This document shows, piece after piece, positions 7,994 through 16,140 of a stretch of 64,000 nucleotides of DNA. The position numbers and the translations under genes were made by a program. Where the stretch lies: positions 1-64,000 of the forward strand of contig CAZJVS010000001.1 of NCBI GenBank assembly GCA_964549445.1, given 5' to 3'. This stretch comes from SpSt-539 sp964549445. Lineage in GTDB: Bacteria; Planctomycetota; Phycisphaerae; UBA1845; UTPLA1. The first letter of the stretch is position 1. Every line of letters begins with the position of its first letter. The notes under the pieces were generated by a model. That model was given only the letters and a program-made list of their open reading frames with translations. It did no database searches and was not told the origin of the DNA.

Positions 7994-8052
7994 GCAGCGA
8001 GCCCGCGGCTTGGATTCGCTGAATTGGCGATCAGAGTGTGGGCGGCTGCAAG

Positions 8053-8077
8053 AAAAAAAGGCCCGCCTGAGCGGGCC
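8053..8077 (-). terminator. Rho-independent terminator of tRNA-Pro
   Basis: Read on the minus strand, GGCCCGC-TCAG-GCGGGCC is followed directly by seven T residues. The 7-bp GC stem lies four bases after the tRNA 3' end, so it ends the tRNA transcript. Confidence 0.85.
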
Positions 8078-8080
8078 GAA

Positions 8081-8155
8081 TCGGGGCGACTGGATTCGAA
8101 CCAGCGACCTTCTGCACCCCATGCAGACGCGCTAACCGGACTGCGCCACGCCCCG
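8081..8155 (-). tRNA. tRNA-Pro (anticodon GGG)
   Basis: This is a 75-nt cloverleaf. The acceptor stem CGGGGCG/CGCCCCG has the C1-G72 pair usual in bacterial tRNA-Pro. The D arm is GCGC/GCGC, the anticodon stem TCTGC/GCAGA with loop ATGGGGT (anticodon GGG, with the A32-U38 pair characteristic of this isoacceptor), and the T arm has loop TTCGAAT. The discriminator is A and the 3' CCA is not encoded. A TTGACA promoter element lies upstream and a terminator directly downstream. Confidence 0.95.
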
Positions 8156-8165
8156 GGATTCCCAC

Positions 8166-8196
8166 CTATTAGGCACGCGACGTGATAGAGTGTCAA
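8166..8196 (-). promoter_or_regulatory. Putative promoter of tRNA-Pro
   Basis: On the minus strand a perfect TTGACA (-35, plus-strand 8191-8196) is followed 19 bases later by TAATAG (or CTAATA at 18 bases), about ten bases before the tRNA. The spacing is slightly long, but the position suits a tRNA promoter. Confidence 0.5.
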
Positions 8197-8246
8197 ATGG
8201 CATTCCAGCGTGCCGTGCGGCCGCTCATTGCCGAGTCAGGCCATCT

Positions 8247-8939
8247 CTAGGGACAGGGCTGTGAGGACGCGAATTCGGGGAACCCCGCCGCTTTGGCAGC
8301 GCATTGCATCGAGTGCAACCAAGAATAGTCGATATCATCGACCATTTGTGTCGTCGGAAACTGGTTTTCCTCAATGACCACGCACCGGTCTGGTTGCGTT
8401 GATGTGTAGGCGTTTCGGCCGTGAACCCAAACACGGTTTCCGACTAGCAGGTAGGCTTCGGTCCATTCATTGCCAAATGCATCCGAGTAGTTTCGCAATG
8501 CAAACGCGCAACCATCTGCGCCGGCGATGATATGTTTTGAGCGTAGCCAAGCCATTCCGAGCGGGTAGGGTCCAATTTTACTGCGGAGTGAGTCCCGAAA
8601 TGAAATTGGCAACACGTCGGAAACGAGCACTCCTCCACTGTGCAGTGTGAGCGATCCATCCGCAGCGAAGGAGACTTTTGTCTTGTTCGCTAGCACCGCG
8701 GCATAGGTGATTTGCGTAGTCGTTGGTGTCGTTAGGCTGATTTGGAATGCGACTGCCTGTGTTGACGTAGTGGGGCCAATGGTCGCGGGCGCGGAGGTCG
8801 TCGTGAGCAATAGAAACTTTGGTCCGCCTCGCATGCCCTGCTCGCCGTGCGACCCGGCGATGGAGGGGTCCTGGCTGAAGGCGAGGCCCGCGAAGGCAAC
8901 AATTGCAAAGGGTCCCGTAATCCAAATGCGCTGTAGCAT
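8247..8939 (-). CDS. Exported partner protein of kinase-CHASE2 (copy 2)
   Basis: This is a 230-aa protein with a signal peptide (MLQRIWITGPFAIVAFAGLAFSQ) and a good ribosome site (AGGGAGA) ahead of the ATG. It has no named domain, but it aligns with the lipoprotein at 11468-12262. TYAAVLANKTKVSFAADGS corresponds to YVAYIDANSRVRFRQNGS, IAGADGCAFAL to GAGAEGCAIAV, and WLHSMQCAAKAAGFP to WLKGLKARAASAGFP. The V-x-F-x3-GS-x2-L-x3-G-x2-V pattern recalls FecR-like beta domains, but this is only a guess. Like its paralogue it lies directly downstream of a kinase-CHASE2 gene (134-bp gap), which points to a shared signalling job in the envelope. Confidence 0.65.
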   Translation of the reverse strand: MLQRIWITGPFAIVAFAGLAFSQDPSIAGSHGEQGMRGGPKFLLLTTTSAPATIGPTTSTQAVAFQISLTTPTTTQITYAAVLANKTKVSFAADGSLTLHSGGVLVSDVLPISFRDSLRSKIGPYPLGMAWLRSKHIIAGADGCAFALRNYSDAFGNEWTEAYLLVGNRVWVHGRNAYTSTQPDRCVVIEENQFPTTQMVDDIDYSWLHSMQCAAKAAGFPEFASSQPCP

Positions 8940-9073
8940 GAATCATTCTCCCTGGTGAAAATCAGTGTTCACGGTTAAACTACGGAATGAGAGGCAACGG
9001 GACGCGCGGGGATAGCCGGTCGCCATCGAGCTGGCGCCAGTCACACTAGCACCGAACACTGCGAGCAATTCTT

Positions 9074-11434
9074 TCATCGAAGTGTGCGCTTTGTCGAGTG
9101 TGACAGTTCGGCGACGCGTCGTGATCGACCAACCGTCGCAGCAAGAACTGCGGCCACGGTCGACGCGACGAGCAGTGTCATTGGGTCCAGAAGATACCGC
9201 CCATAGCGAAAAACTGTCAAGCTCAAAAGCAGAAGCAGACAAGCCGATGCGGCGGAGGCGGCAAACAATCGCCAGACCGCCTTCCAGCGCTCACCACGAG
9301 CTCTTCCTAGAAAAGCACCGACGATGGCACCAAGTAGTGAGGCAACCAATATTTGCCAAGTCAAAGCGCTCTTGAACGGGATTCGGATCGCAGAAGCACT
9401 CAGAAGTGACTCAATGCCAATTGCATGCGCGTAACATCCCGCGATCGTGCGCGCATCAGGTGACGAAAAGCGATCCGCTCCCGGTCGATCAAAGCCAACC
9501 ACCACCGCGCGATCGGCGAACCAGTTTCGCAATTGAGCCACGTCGGCTCGAAATACGGCACCGTAATCTACGGTGGCGTCATCAAGGATCGACTGAGCTG
9601 GCAAATCCAATGCGTATGTTCCGATAGCGTCGCCCGACTCGATCCCGGCTTCGGGCCATCGCCGTGACTCGACTTGAATGGCAGTAAGTTGAAATGTGTC
9701 GAACGGTTTTTTCCATCGGCGTGAACGACTCTTTTCGTCGCCCGGTTCCCAATAGTTGAGGGTAATGGTCTGATCCGAACTATCGGGCGCAAGGCTCGCT
9801 TGCGAACCGGGCTGTCGAAACGCAGCGGCAGCTGCAAGTGCAAGCGATGGCAGAGGCTCGGACCCCGGATGCGCCACAAAGAGATCAAGCACCCACGGAG
9901 CGTCGGCATGGAGTTCGGTTGTCAGAACTCCCCAGCGGACCTTCGAAATGAGTGTTGGACTAACTTCGGGCAGTCCGTTCTCGTCGAAGCTCCAATTTGG
10001 TGCGCCAACGCAAACATCAACGTTGACCGCACGAAGCGAGTCAATTCCCCGAACGAAATCGTCATCATATTCACTTTGTTGGCGAAACATGACATCAAAA
10101 ACGACTACCCGTGGGCTCGCGGCGACGAGACGCTCGAGTAGACGCCCATGCACCCGTCGCAGGCTCCGCGGATCGTCAAGCACCACACCGGTTAGGCTTT
10201 CAGAGCTTGTGATCGCTTCGAAATCAGTTTTTTTGCTGATCGAGATCACGCGAACGTAGTTCAGGGGGGCGGGGTACTGGGGCGCTGAAGCCCACCGCGT
10301 TACAAAGCTCCAATACTTTTGCCCGAGACGGGAGCCGCCGTAGATGAACGGGGTTACAAGTTCGCGCGCGGTAAAGAACGCGAGGAGCACAATTACTCCG
10401 TACGCGGGAAGAGGATTAAATCGTACCCAGTTGCGGGTCTTCTTTCGAATGACGTAAACCGTGCTGTCGCGTTTGGCGGAGATGGGTTGGCCGGATTGGT
10501 ACGCAGCGAGGTCGTACGCGATTTCGCCGGCGTTGGCGTAGCGACGATGAGGTTCCTTTTGGAGGCATTTGAGGACGATGGTTTCGAGGTCGGATTCGAT
10601 CTCGCGGTGGAAGATGCTGGGGCGGGCGGGGGCGGCGTTGACGATTTGATGAATCGCGTCGGAAACGGATCCGGACACGCTGTAGGGGGGGTGGCCGGCG
10701 AGCGCGGTGTAGAAAATAACGCCGAGGCTGTAGACGTCAGTTCGGGAATCGATTCGGCTGACGTGGCCCTCGGCTTGTTCGGGGGAGGCCCAAGGGAGCG
10801 AGCCGATGAAGAGGCCGGTCTGGGTCATTTGTGACGCTTCGAAGGCGCTGCCGGGCATCTTGGCGAGGCCGAAGTCGAGGATGTATGGGACGCCACTGGT
10901 GTCGATGCGGATGTTTCCGGGTTTGAGGTCCCGGTGGACGACGCCGAGTTCGTGCGCGGATTGGACGGCTTCGCAGATGCGGCGAAAGAGTTCGACGAGA
11001 TCGGGGATCGAGAGCGGGTGGGACTTCAGATAATCGTCGAGGGGCTGGCCCTCAACGAAGTCCATGACGAAGTAGTCGCAGCCGGCGGCGGAGCCGGAGT
11101 CGTGGATGGCAACGATACTCGGGTGCTTGAGGTGTGCGAGGATGCGGACTTCGCGGTCGAAGCGCGAGCGGTCCTCCGGCCCGGCGAAGGGGCCTTCCTT
11201 CATGATCTTGATGGCGACGCGGCGATGGGTGGAGCGCTGCAAGGCGAGATAGACGACGCCCTGTCCGCCGCGGTGGATTTCGCGGATGAACTCGTAGCCG
11301 GGGAGGCCGAGCGCAGGGAGTTGAGCGGGACCCGGCTGTACGGGCGAGAGAACCGTGTCATCGGAGCGCAAGATGGAGGACAGGCCGATGGAGTCGGGGC
11401 CGCCGTTGGGGGCGGAATCGCGGGCGTCGGTCAT
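9074..11434 (-). CDS. Ser/Thr protein kinase with CHASE2 sensor domain (copy 2)
   Basis: This is a 786-aa protein. An N-terminal Hanks-type kinase (about 46-320) carries the glycine loop HRGGQGVVYL, Lys76 in VAIK, HRDLKPGN (167-174) and DFG (187-189), with APE replaced by SPE in WASPEQAEGH. One membrane helix (about 345-370) leads to an extracytoplasmic CHASE2 domain (about 390-660), including YVRVISISKKTDFEAI and HGRLLERLVAASPRVVVFDV. Three C-terminal helices follow, the standard CHASE2 topology. It probably phosphorylates proteins in response to an external signal. It is close in sequence to the kinase at 12259-14643, implying tandem duplication. The ATG at 11434 lacks a clear ribosome site. 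Confidence 0.88.
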   Translation of the reverse strand: MTDARDSAPNGGPDSIGLSSILRSDDTVLSPVQPGPAQLPALGLPGYEFIREIHRGGQGVVYLALQRSTHRRVAIKIMKEGPFAGPEDRSRFDREVRILAHLKHPSIVAIHDSGSAAGCDYFVMDFVEGQPLDDYLKSHPLSIPDLVELFRRICEAVQSAHELGVVHRDLKPGNIRIDTSGVPYILDFGLAKMPGSAFEASQMTQTGLFIGSLPWASPEQAEGHVSRIDSRTDVYSLGVIFYTALAGHPPYSVSGSVSDAIHQIVNAAPARPSIFHREIESDLETIVLKCLQKEPHRRYANAGEIAYDLAAYQSGQPISAKRDSTVYVIRKKTRNWVRFNPLPAYGVIVLLAFFTARELVTPFIYGGSRLGQKYWSFVTRWASAPQYPAPLNYVRVISISKKTDFEAITSSESLTGVVLDDPRSLRRVHGRLLERLVAASPRVVVFDVMFRQQSEYDDDFVRGIDSLRAVNVDVCVGAPNWSFDENGLPEVSPTLISKVRWGVLTTELHADAPWVLDLFVAHPGSEPLPSLALAAAAAFRQPGSQASLAPDSSDQTITLNYWEPGDEKSRSRRWKKPFDTFQLTAIQVESRRWPEAGIESGDAIGTYALDLPAQSILDDATVDYGAVFRADVAQLRNWFADRAVVVGFDRPGADRFSSPDARTIAGCYAHAIGIESLLSASAIRIPFKSALTWQILVASLLGAIVGAFLGRARGERWKAVWRLFAASAASACLLLLLSLTVFRYGRYLLDPMTLLVASTVAAVLAATVGRSRRVAELSHSTKRTLR

Positions 11435-11467
11435 GCGCGGAAGTCCAAGGTGCTCGGCCCCGCAGAG

Positions 11468-12262
11468 TTACCCGGGCGGGAAGCCGGCTGAGGCGGCACG
11501 GGCCTTCAGGCCCTTCAACCAAGCGCTAGCGGCAGGGTCGGATGCCAGCGACTTTTCCCTTCGGGTACGCCAGACGTCGATCTCCTGAAACTTCCCGGTG
11601 TCTGTCCAGTAGTACGGCTTCTGGTGGGCGACGATGACGAAGGCTCTTCCACCCTTGATGAAAAAGACGCGGTGGAAGCCGCACTTTTCGACTTGCACAG
11701 CGATGGCGCAACCCTCAGCGCCTGCGCCGGTTCGCGACGTGCTAACCCAGACCCAGTCGTCCTCGGTGGCGGTGTGACGATCAGTCGGCTCTTCCGCCGG
11801 CGGGTCCGTGTAGGCGTTGATCTCGGGCGCCGGATAATCGGACGGCTCGACGATCAGGTTTTCCCGCCGGCCTGCCGGAGCGGCGGAGGACGCATGACGT
11901 GCGTAGTCTGAATCGACGTAGATGGCGCCATAGTCGAGGCGAAAGGAACCGTTTTGCCGGAACCGCACGCGGGAGTTTGCGTCGATGTATGCGACATAAC
12001 AGTTATCCGCTGGTCGGTACCAATACTTCCTGTCGGTTGGTTCGGACGGAAGCTTGATGCGGACCTTGAGCCCGAATCCCTTCGTTTCGACGATCGATGG
12101 GTTTCCCTTGGAGCCGGGGACCAGGACGACCTGCTCAACCGAGCCGCTCGGCAGTCCCATCGCCGGCGTTGCGCCGACGACTTGGCCATTCGGAGCGCCG
12201 CAACCTCCCAGGGTCGAGAGCATAAGCACCACGCTACCGGTCGCGAACAGTTGTCGAGTCAT
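11468..12262 (-). CDS. Lipoprotein partner of kinase-CHASE2 (copy 1)
   Basis: This is a 264-aa protein. The start at 12262 has an AAGGAG ribosome site seven bases upstream, and its ATGA overlaps the stop of the kinase gene. The signal peptide ends in STLGGC with Cys21 as lipidation site. The mature part is mostly beta (YVAYIDANSRVRFRQNGS; FHRVFFIKGGRAFVIVAHQ), with a helical C-terminus (WLKGLKARAASAGFP). It shares a scattered but ordered pattern with the exported protein at 8247-8939. It sits between the two kinases, 33 bp before the second one, so all four genes may be one transcript. No named family was recognised. Confidence 0.75.
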   Translation of the reverse strand: MTRQLFATGSVVLMLSTLGGCGAPNGQVVGATPAMGLPSGSVEQVVLVPGSKGNPSIVETKGFGLKVRIKLPSEPTDRKYWYRPADNCYVAYIDANSRVRFRQNGSFRLDYGAIYVDSDYARHASSAAPAGRRENLIVEPSDYPAPEINAYTDPPAEEPTDRHTATEDDWVWVSTSRTGAGAEGCAIAVQVEKCGFHRVFFIKGGRAFVIVAHQKPYYWTDTGKFQEIDVWRTRREKSLASDPAASAWLKGLKARAASAGFPPG

Positions 12263-14643
12263 TGTGTGCTCCTTGAAGGGTGATTCCGGCCGGAGCGATT
12301 TCGGACTCCCTCGACGCCGACTGCCAGCGCCGCCGCGATCCAAACCGCCGCCAACGGAACGATGGGATTGCAAAGATACCGATGGCTGCGCAAGGCCGTC
12401 AAGCTGGCGGCGAATGCGGCAACGGTGATGATCAGGAGCGTCAAGAGGGTCGTGGCGATTACAACCGGAAAACGGATGACGCCTCGGCTGATTAGCGCAA
12501 CCGTGAGTGCGCCCAGCAGACCACCCAGTATCGTCAGCGGGCGCGAGACCCAATTCGCCGGCATCTGAATCGCAAGACCGGAGCGCATCGCGTCGATACC
12601 GACTGCCTGCGCGTAGCTACCGGCAATCTGCCGACCATCTCGGTACATGTGCCAGTCTGTACTTGTCGATCGCTGGTCACCGAATACGACGGCGCGCCCC
12701 TCGAACCAGGCGCGGAGCTGCTGGTCGGACGCAGCAAAGACATCACCATACTCGACCGTTGATGCCTTCAGTACGGGGTCCGGCGGGAGTACGACGAGGT
12801 ACACTCCAACGGCGTCGCCGGGGCGCAGGTCGTCGTCCTTGCGCACTTCCTGGGTTTGCAGGGCCGAATAATCGACGAAGCTTGCTTTTGATGAATCCGA
12901 GTTGAGTTCAGGCGAACCTGCTTTCGGCAGCCAGTACGAAAGATAGAGGCGCCGGCCGACCGAATCGCTTTCGCTGGCGCGCGACGCGTAGTCGATTGTG
13001 AGACCGTGTCCGGGCTGTTTAGATGCGGCGTAGGCGACGAGTGCAAGCGAACCGCGCGTCTCCAGACCGCGTCGCGCGAAGAACAGCTCCAACGCCCACG
13101 GGCGGTACCGGTCGAGCTCGGCGTTGTAGCAACCCCATCGCACCTTCGATGCGATTTGCGGACTAATGGCGGGGAGTCCGTTTGCGTCGAGGTTCCACGA
13201 AGGCGCTGCAACGACGACGTCGACACCGACTTTCTGCAATTCGGCAGCGCCGTCAACGAAGTCGGCGTCGAACGGGCCTGGCTTTCGAAGAACGGCATCC
13301 CAAACAACGACGCTGGGATGGGCCACCGACAGGCGCTTGAGCAGCCGGCCGTGCATCCCTCGGAGACTTGCGGGCATTGCGGGATCGATACCCTTGAGGC
13401 GTTCGCGTCGAGCAATGGCATTGAGATCGGTCCGATCGGACAGAGCGATGACGCGCGTATGTTCGAACTGAGCGCCTCGTATCTGCGAATTGGCGGGCAG
13501 CACGTTTGCCGCATAGCGTCGGAATATCAAATCAATCTTCAGGTTTTCGAAGACGAGCGGTCGGACGATGACGTATGCAATCGCGATCGCGATGGCCGCG
13601 AGGATGAGCTTGGAAACGAACGGGCGGCTGCGAATTGACTGGACGGCGGATTTTCGGAACAGGTAGACGAGACTATCGCGTCGGGCCGAGATGGGGCGGC
13701 CGGACTGGTATGCGGTGAGGTCGGCGGCGATCTGGCCGGCGTTTGCGTAGCGACGATTCGGGTCCTTTTGAAGGCACTTCAGGACGATGGTCTCGAGTTC
13801 GGAGTCGACCTTGCGGCTGGCGGAGCGCGGGCGGATTGGATCAGCGTGCGCGACGCGACTGAGAACTTCGGCTGGGGTGCCGTTGATGTCGTAGGGAAAG
13901 CGGTTCGTGAGCATGAAGTAGAAGATGACGCCAAGGCAGTAGACGTCGGTGCGGACGTCGATGTTTGAGACGTGGCCATCGGCCTGCTCGGGCGATGCCC
14001 ACGGGACCGACCCGACAAAGAAGCCGGACAGTGTCACTCCAGCCGGTTCGAGCGCGTTTCCTGGCGTCTTCGCAAGCCCAAAGTCCAGGATGTGGGGCTC
14101 ACCATTCACGTCGATGCAGATGTTGCTCGGTTTGAGGTCGCGGTGAACGATTCCGTGATCGTGTGCGGACTGGACGGCCTCACAGATGCGACGGAAAAGA
14201 TCTACCAGTTCGCTGGTGGTGTGTTCTCGCGCGAGATGATCCGCGAGGGACTCGCCTTGAACGTAGTCCATGACGAAGTAGTCGCAACCTGCCGTGCGGC
14301 CGGAGTCGTGGATGGCGACGATATTGGGGTGTTTCAGGCGCGCGAGGACTCGGACTTCGCGGTCGAATCGAGCGCGGTCGTCGGCGCCGGCGAAGGGGCC
14401 TTCCTTCATGACCTTGATCGCGACCTTGCGGTGTGTCGACTTCTGCAGGGCCAGGAAGACGACACCCTGGCCACCGCGGTGGAGCTCCTGGACGAACTCG
14501 TAACCGGGGAGTGTGAGCGCGATCAGTTCGTTGTCTCGCGATGGACCCAGAACCAGGCGAGTTTCGTCCGGCGCCATGAATGATGGCATGCGAACGGTCT
14601 CGTCGGTTGCGCGTGGCGTGTCGTCGCCGGGCGAGTGAGTCAT
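12259..14643 (-). CDS. Ser/Thr protein kinase with CHASE2 sensor domain (copy 1)
   Basis: This is a 794-aa protein from ATG 14643 (MTHSPGDDTPRATDETV). A longer frame reaches 14937 but overlaps the divergent transporter. The kinase domain (about 47-320) has HRGGQGVVFL, Lys77 in VAIK, HRDLKPSN (167-174), DFG (187-189) and WASPEQADGH. A single membrane helix (SKLILAAIAIAIAYVIV) precedes a CHASE2 domain (HTRVIALSDRTDLNAI; HGRLLKRLSVAHPSVVVWDA). Three membrane helices close the protein. All key catalytic residues are present, so an active kinase is expected. Its stop overlaps the lipoprotein start by four bases. It is the first gene of the duplicated array. Confidence 0.88.
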   Translation of the reverse strand: MTHSPGDDTPRATDETVRMPSFMAPDETRLVLGPSRDNELIALTLPGYEFVQELHRGGQGVVFLALQKSTHRKVAIKVMKEGPFAGADDRARFDREVRVLARLKHPNIVAIHDSGRTAGCDYFVMDYVQGESLADHLAREHTTSELVDLFRRICEAVQSAHDHGIVHRDLKPSNICIDVNGEPHILDFGLAKTPGNALEPAGVTLSGFFVGSVPWASPEQADGHVSNIDVRTDVYCLGVIFYFMLTNRFPYDINGTPAEVLSRVAHADPIRPRSASRKVDSELETIVLKCLQKDPNRRYANAGQIAADLTAYQSGRPISARRDSLVYLFRKSAVQSIRSRPFVSKLILAAIAIAIAYVIVRPLVFENLKIDLIFRRYAANVLPANSQIRGAQFEHTRVIALSDRTDLNAIARRERLKGIDPAMPASLRGMHGRLLKRLSVAHPSVVVWDAVLRKPGPFDADFVDGAAELQKVGVDVVVAAPSWNLDANGLPAISPQIASKVRWGCYNAELDRYRPWALELFFARRGLETRGSLALVAYAASKQPGHGLTIDYASRASESDSVGRRLYLSYWLPKAGSPELNSDSSKASFVDYSALQTQEVRKDDDLRPGDAVGVYLVVLPPDPVLKASTVEYGDVFAASDQQLRAWFEGRAVVFGDQRSTSTDWHMYRDGRQIAGSYAQAVGIDAMRSGLAIQMPANWVSRPLTILGGLLGALTVALISRGVIRFPVVIATTLLTLLIITVAAFAASLTALRSHRYLCNPIVPLAAVWIAAALAVGVEGVRNRSGRNHPSRSTQ

Positions 14644-14764
14644 TGCGAGGGTTCCCGCAGCCCGATTGCGGCGGTAATTGTCCGTGCACGGACTATGCGA
14701 CGTCAAATGCAGTGTCCCAGGGCGCGATTGACGCCTCGTGCAAGCGCGGATTAGCCTGCGAGGG

Positions 14765-16066
14765 ATGGCCGGATACGGTCGAGGGTGGCGGGACTGGCTT
14801 GGGATCAATTCGTCGACGATTGCGCTGCTGGGGACGATCGTCCTGGTGACGGCGGCCACGGAGCTTTGGGCTCCGCTGATTCCGGAATACCTGAAAGCGT
14901 TGCGTTCGCGGGCGCTACACGGCGCGGGCGGGGTCATCGATCCGACGCTGCTGGTCCTGATCGGGTGTTACGGATTGTATCGCGACGGGCTGGAGGCGGT
15001 GAACTACTACATCGGCGGAGCGATCGCCGGGCGATTCAACACGCGGAGGGCGCTGCTGGCGTTCAACGTCGTACCGCTGATCGGCCTGGCGGTTCTGCTA
15101 GCTTGGCAGTCGACCGCGGCGGTGTTCGTTGCGATTCCGTTTCTGTTCGCGTGGGACAGCATCGGCGGCGCGGCAACGATTACGGTGGTTGGAGAATCGC
15201 TGCCGGTTGATCGGCGGACGATGGCGTTTTCGCTGCAGGCCATATTTCGGAGAGTGGCGAGGATGGTAGCGTACGCACTGAGCGGCGCACTCGTGTGGGG
15301 GTTCGGACGCGTGCAGGGTGTGCGCGCGGATGCGCTGCTGGCGGTTTGCCTCGTGCTGGGAGCGCTCGTCTTGCAGTATCGATACATGCGGACGGCGACG
15401 CGCGACGCGACGGTCAGTCCGGGTCGGCCGCGGCATCTCTTTCGACGATTGTCGCCCGACCTGCGGCGGTTACTGGCGGCGGACATTTTCGCGCGATGGG
15501 CGGAGGGCCTGGCGGGGCCGTTCATCATTCTGTTTTGCGTGCCGCTGCTTGCAGGGAGCGCGGACCGAGGAACGGCGCTGTATCAGTCGGTGCTGCTGAA
15601 CATCCAGGCGGCGACGAACATTGTCATGTACCTGGCCATTGGACCGCTGGCGAGCCGGGCGGGGCTGGCGAAGAAACCGTACATCGGTTTGACGTTTGTG
15701 TTCTTCGCGTTGTTTCCGGTGAGTCTGGCCGCGCTCGGGCCGGCACTCGGATTCTTGGGGCTGGCGGCGGCATTTGTTGTGGGCGGCCTGCGCGAGATCG
15801 GAGAGCCCGCACGGAAGGCCATGATCGCCGAACTGGTGCCGGCGGACGTGAAGACTCAAGCGACGGGCTTGTATTGGAGCGTGCGGAGCGTGGCCGTGAT
15901 GTGGGCGTCGCCAGTGGGAGCGTTATTGTGGATTGGCGGGGACTACGCCCGAGCGGGCTATGGCCCTATACTGCTCTTTTCTGTCGCCGGATTAACAGGT
16001 CTGATCGGCGCGGCGCTGTTTTGGATCAAATTTGGACATGGCGCGTCCGAGGTGGTTCGGGCGTGA
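14765..16066 (+). CDS. MFS-type membrane transporter
   Basis: This is a 433-aa protein with about twelve hydrophobic helices. LGTIVLVTAATELWAPLIP starts helix 1. The loop GRFNTRRALLAFN between helices 2 and 3 resembles the conserved GRLxDRxGR-type MFS loop. GLREIGEPARKAMIAELVP, in the second half, is typical of MFS permeases of the uncharacterised planctomycete/proteobacterial type. The substrate is unknown. The ATG at 14765 is chosen; a GTG at 14738 in frame is an alternative. The gene is divergent from the kinase gene at 14643. Confidence 0.8.
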   Translation: MAGYGRGWRDWLGINSSTIALLGTIVLVTAATELWAPLIPEYLKALRSRALHGAGGVIDPTLLVLIGCYGLYRDGLEAVNYYIGGAIAGRFNTRRALLAFNVVPLIGLAVLLAWQSTAAVFVAIPFLFAWDSIGGAATITVVGESLPVDRRTMAFSLQAIFRRVARMVAYALSGALVWGFGRVQGVRADALLAVCLVLGALVLQYRYMRTATRDATVSPGRPRHLFRRLSPDLRRLLAADIFARWAEGLAGPFIILFCVPLLAGSADRGTALYQSVLLNIQAATNIVMYLAIGPLASRAGLAKKPYIGLTFVFFALFPVSLAALGPALGFLGLAAAFVVGGLREIGEPARKAMIAELVPADVKTQATGLYWSVRSVAVMWASPVGALLWIGGDYARAGYGPILLFSVAGLTGLIGAALFWIKFGHGASEVVRA

Positions 16067-16140
16067 GGGGCCGCCTTGCGGTTCGTTTCGCTGAATGGCG
16101 AGGAAGCCGTCCAGTCGGCCTCGCGGTTGTGGAGAATCTG

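Noticed and set aside
15295..16140. Upstream extension of the exported protein at 16141
   Set aside because: It lies inside the MFS gene. A signal peptide and ribosome site mark the true start at 16141.
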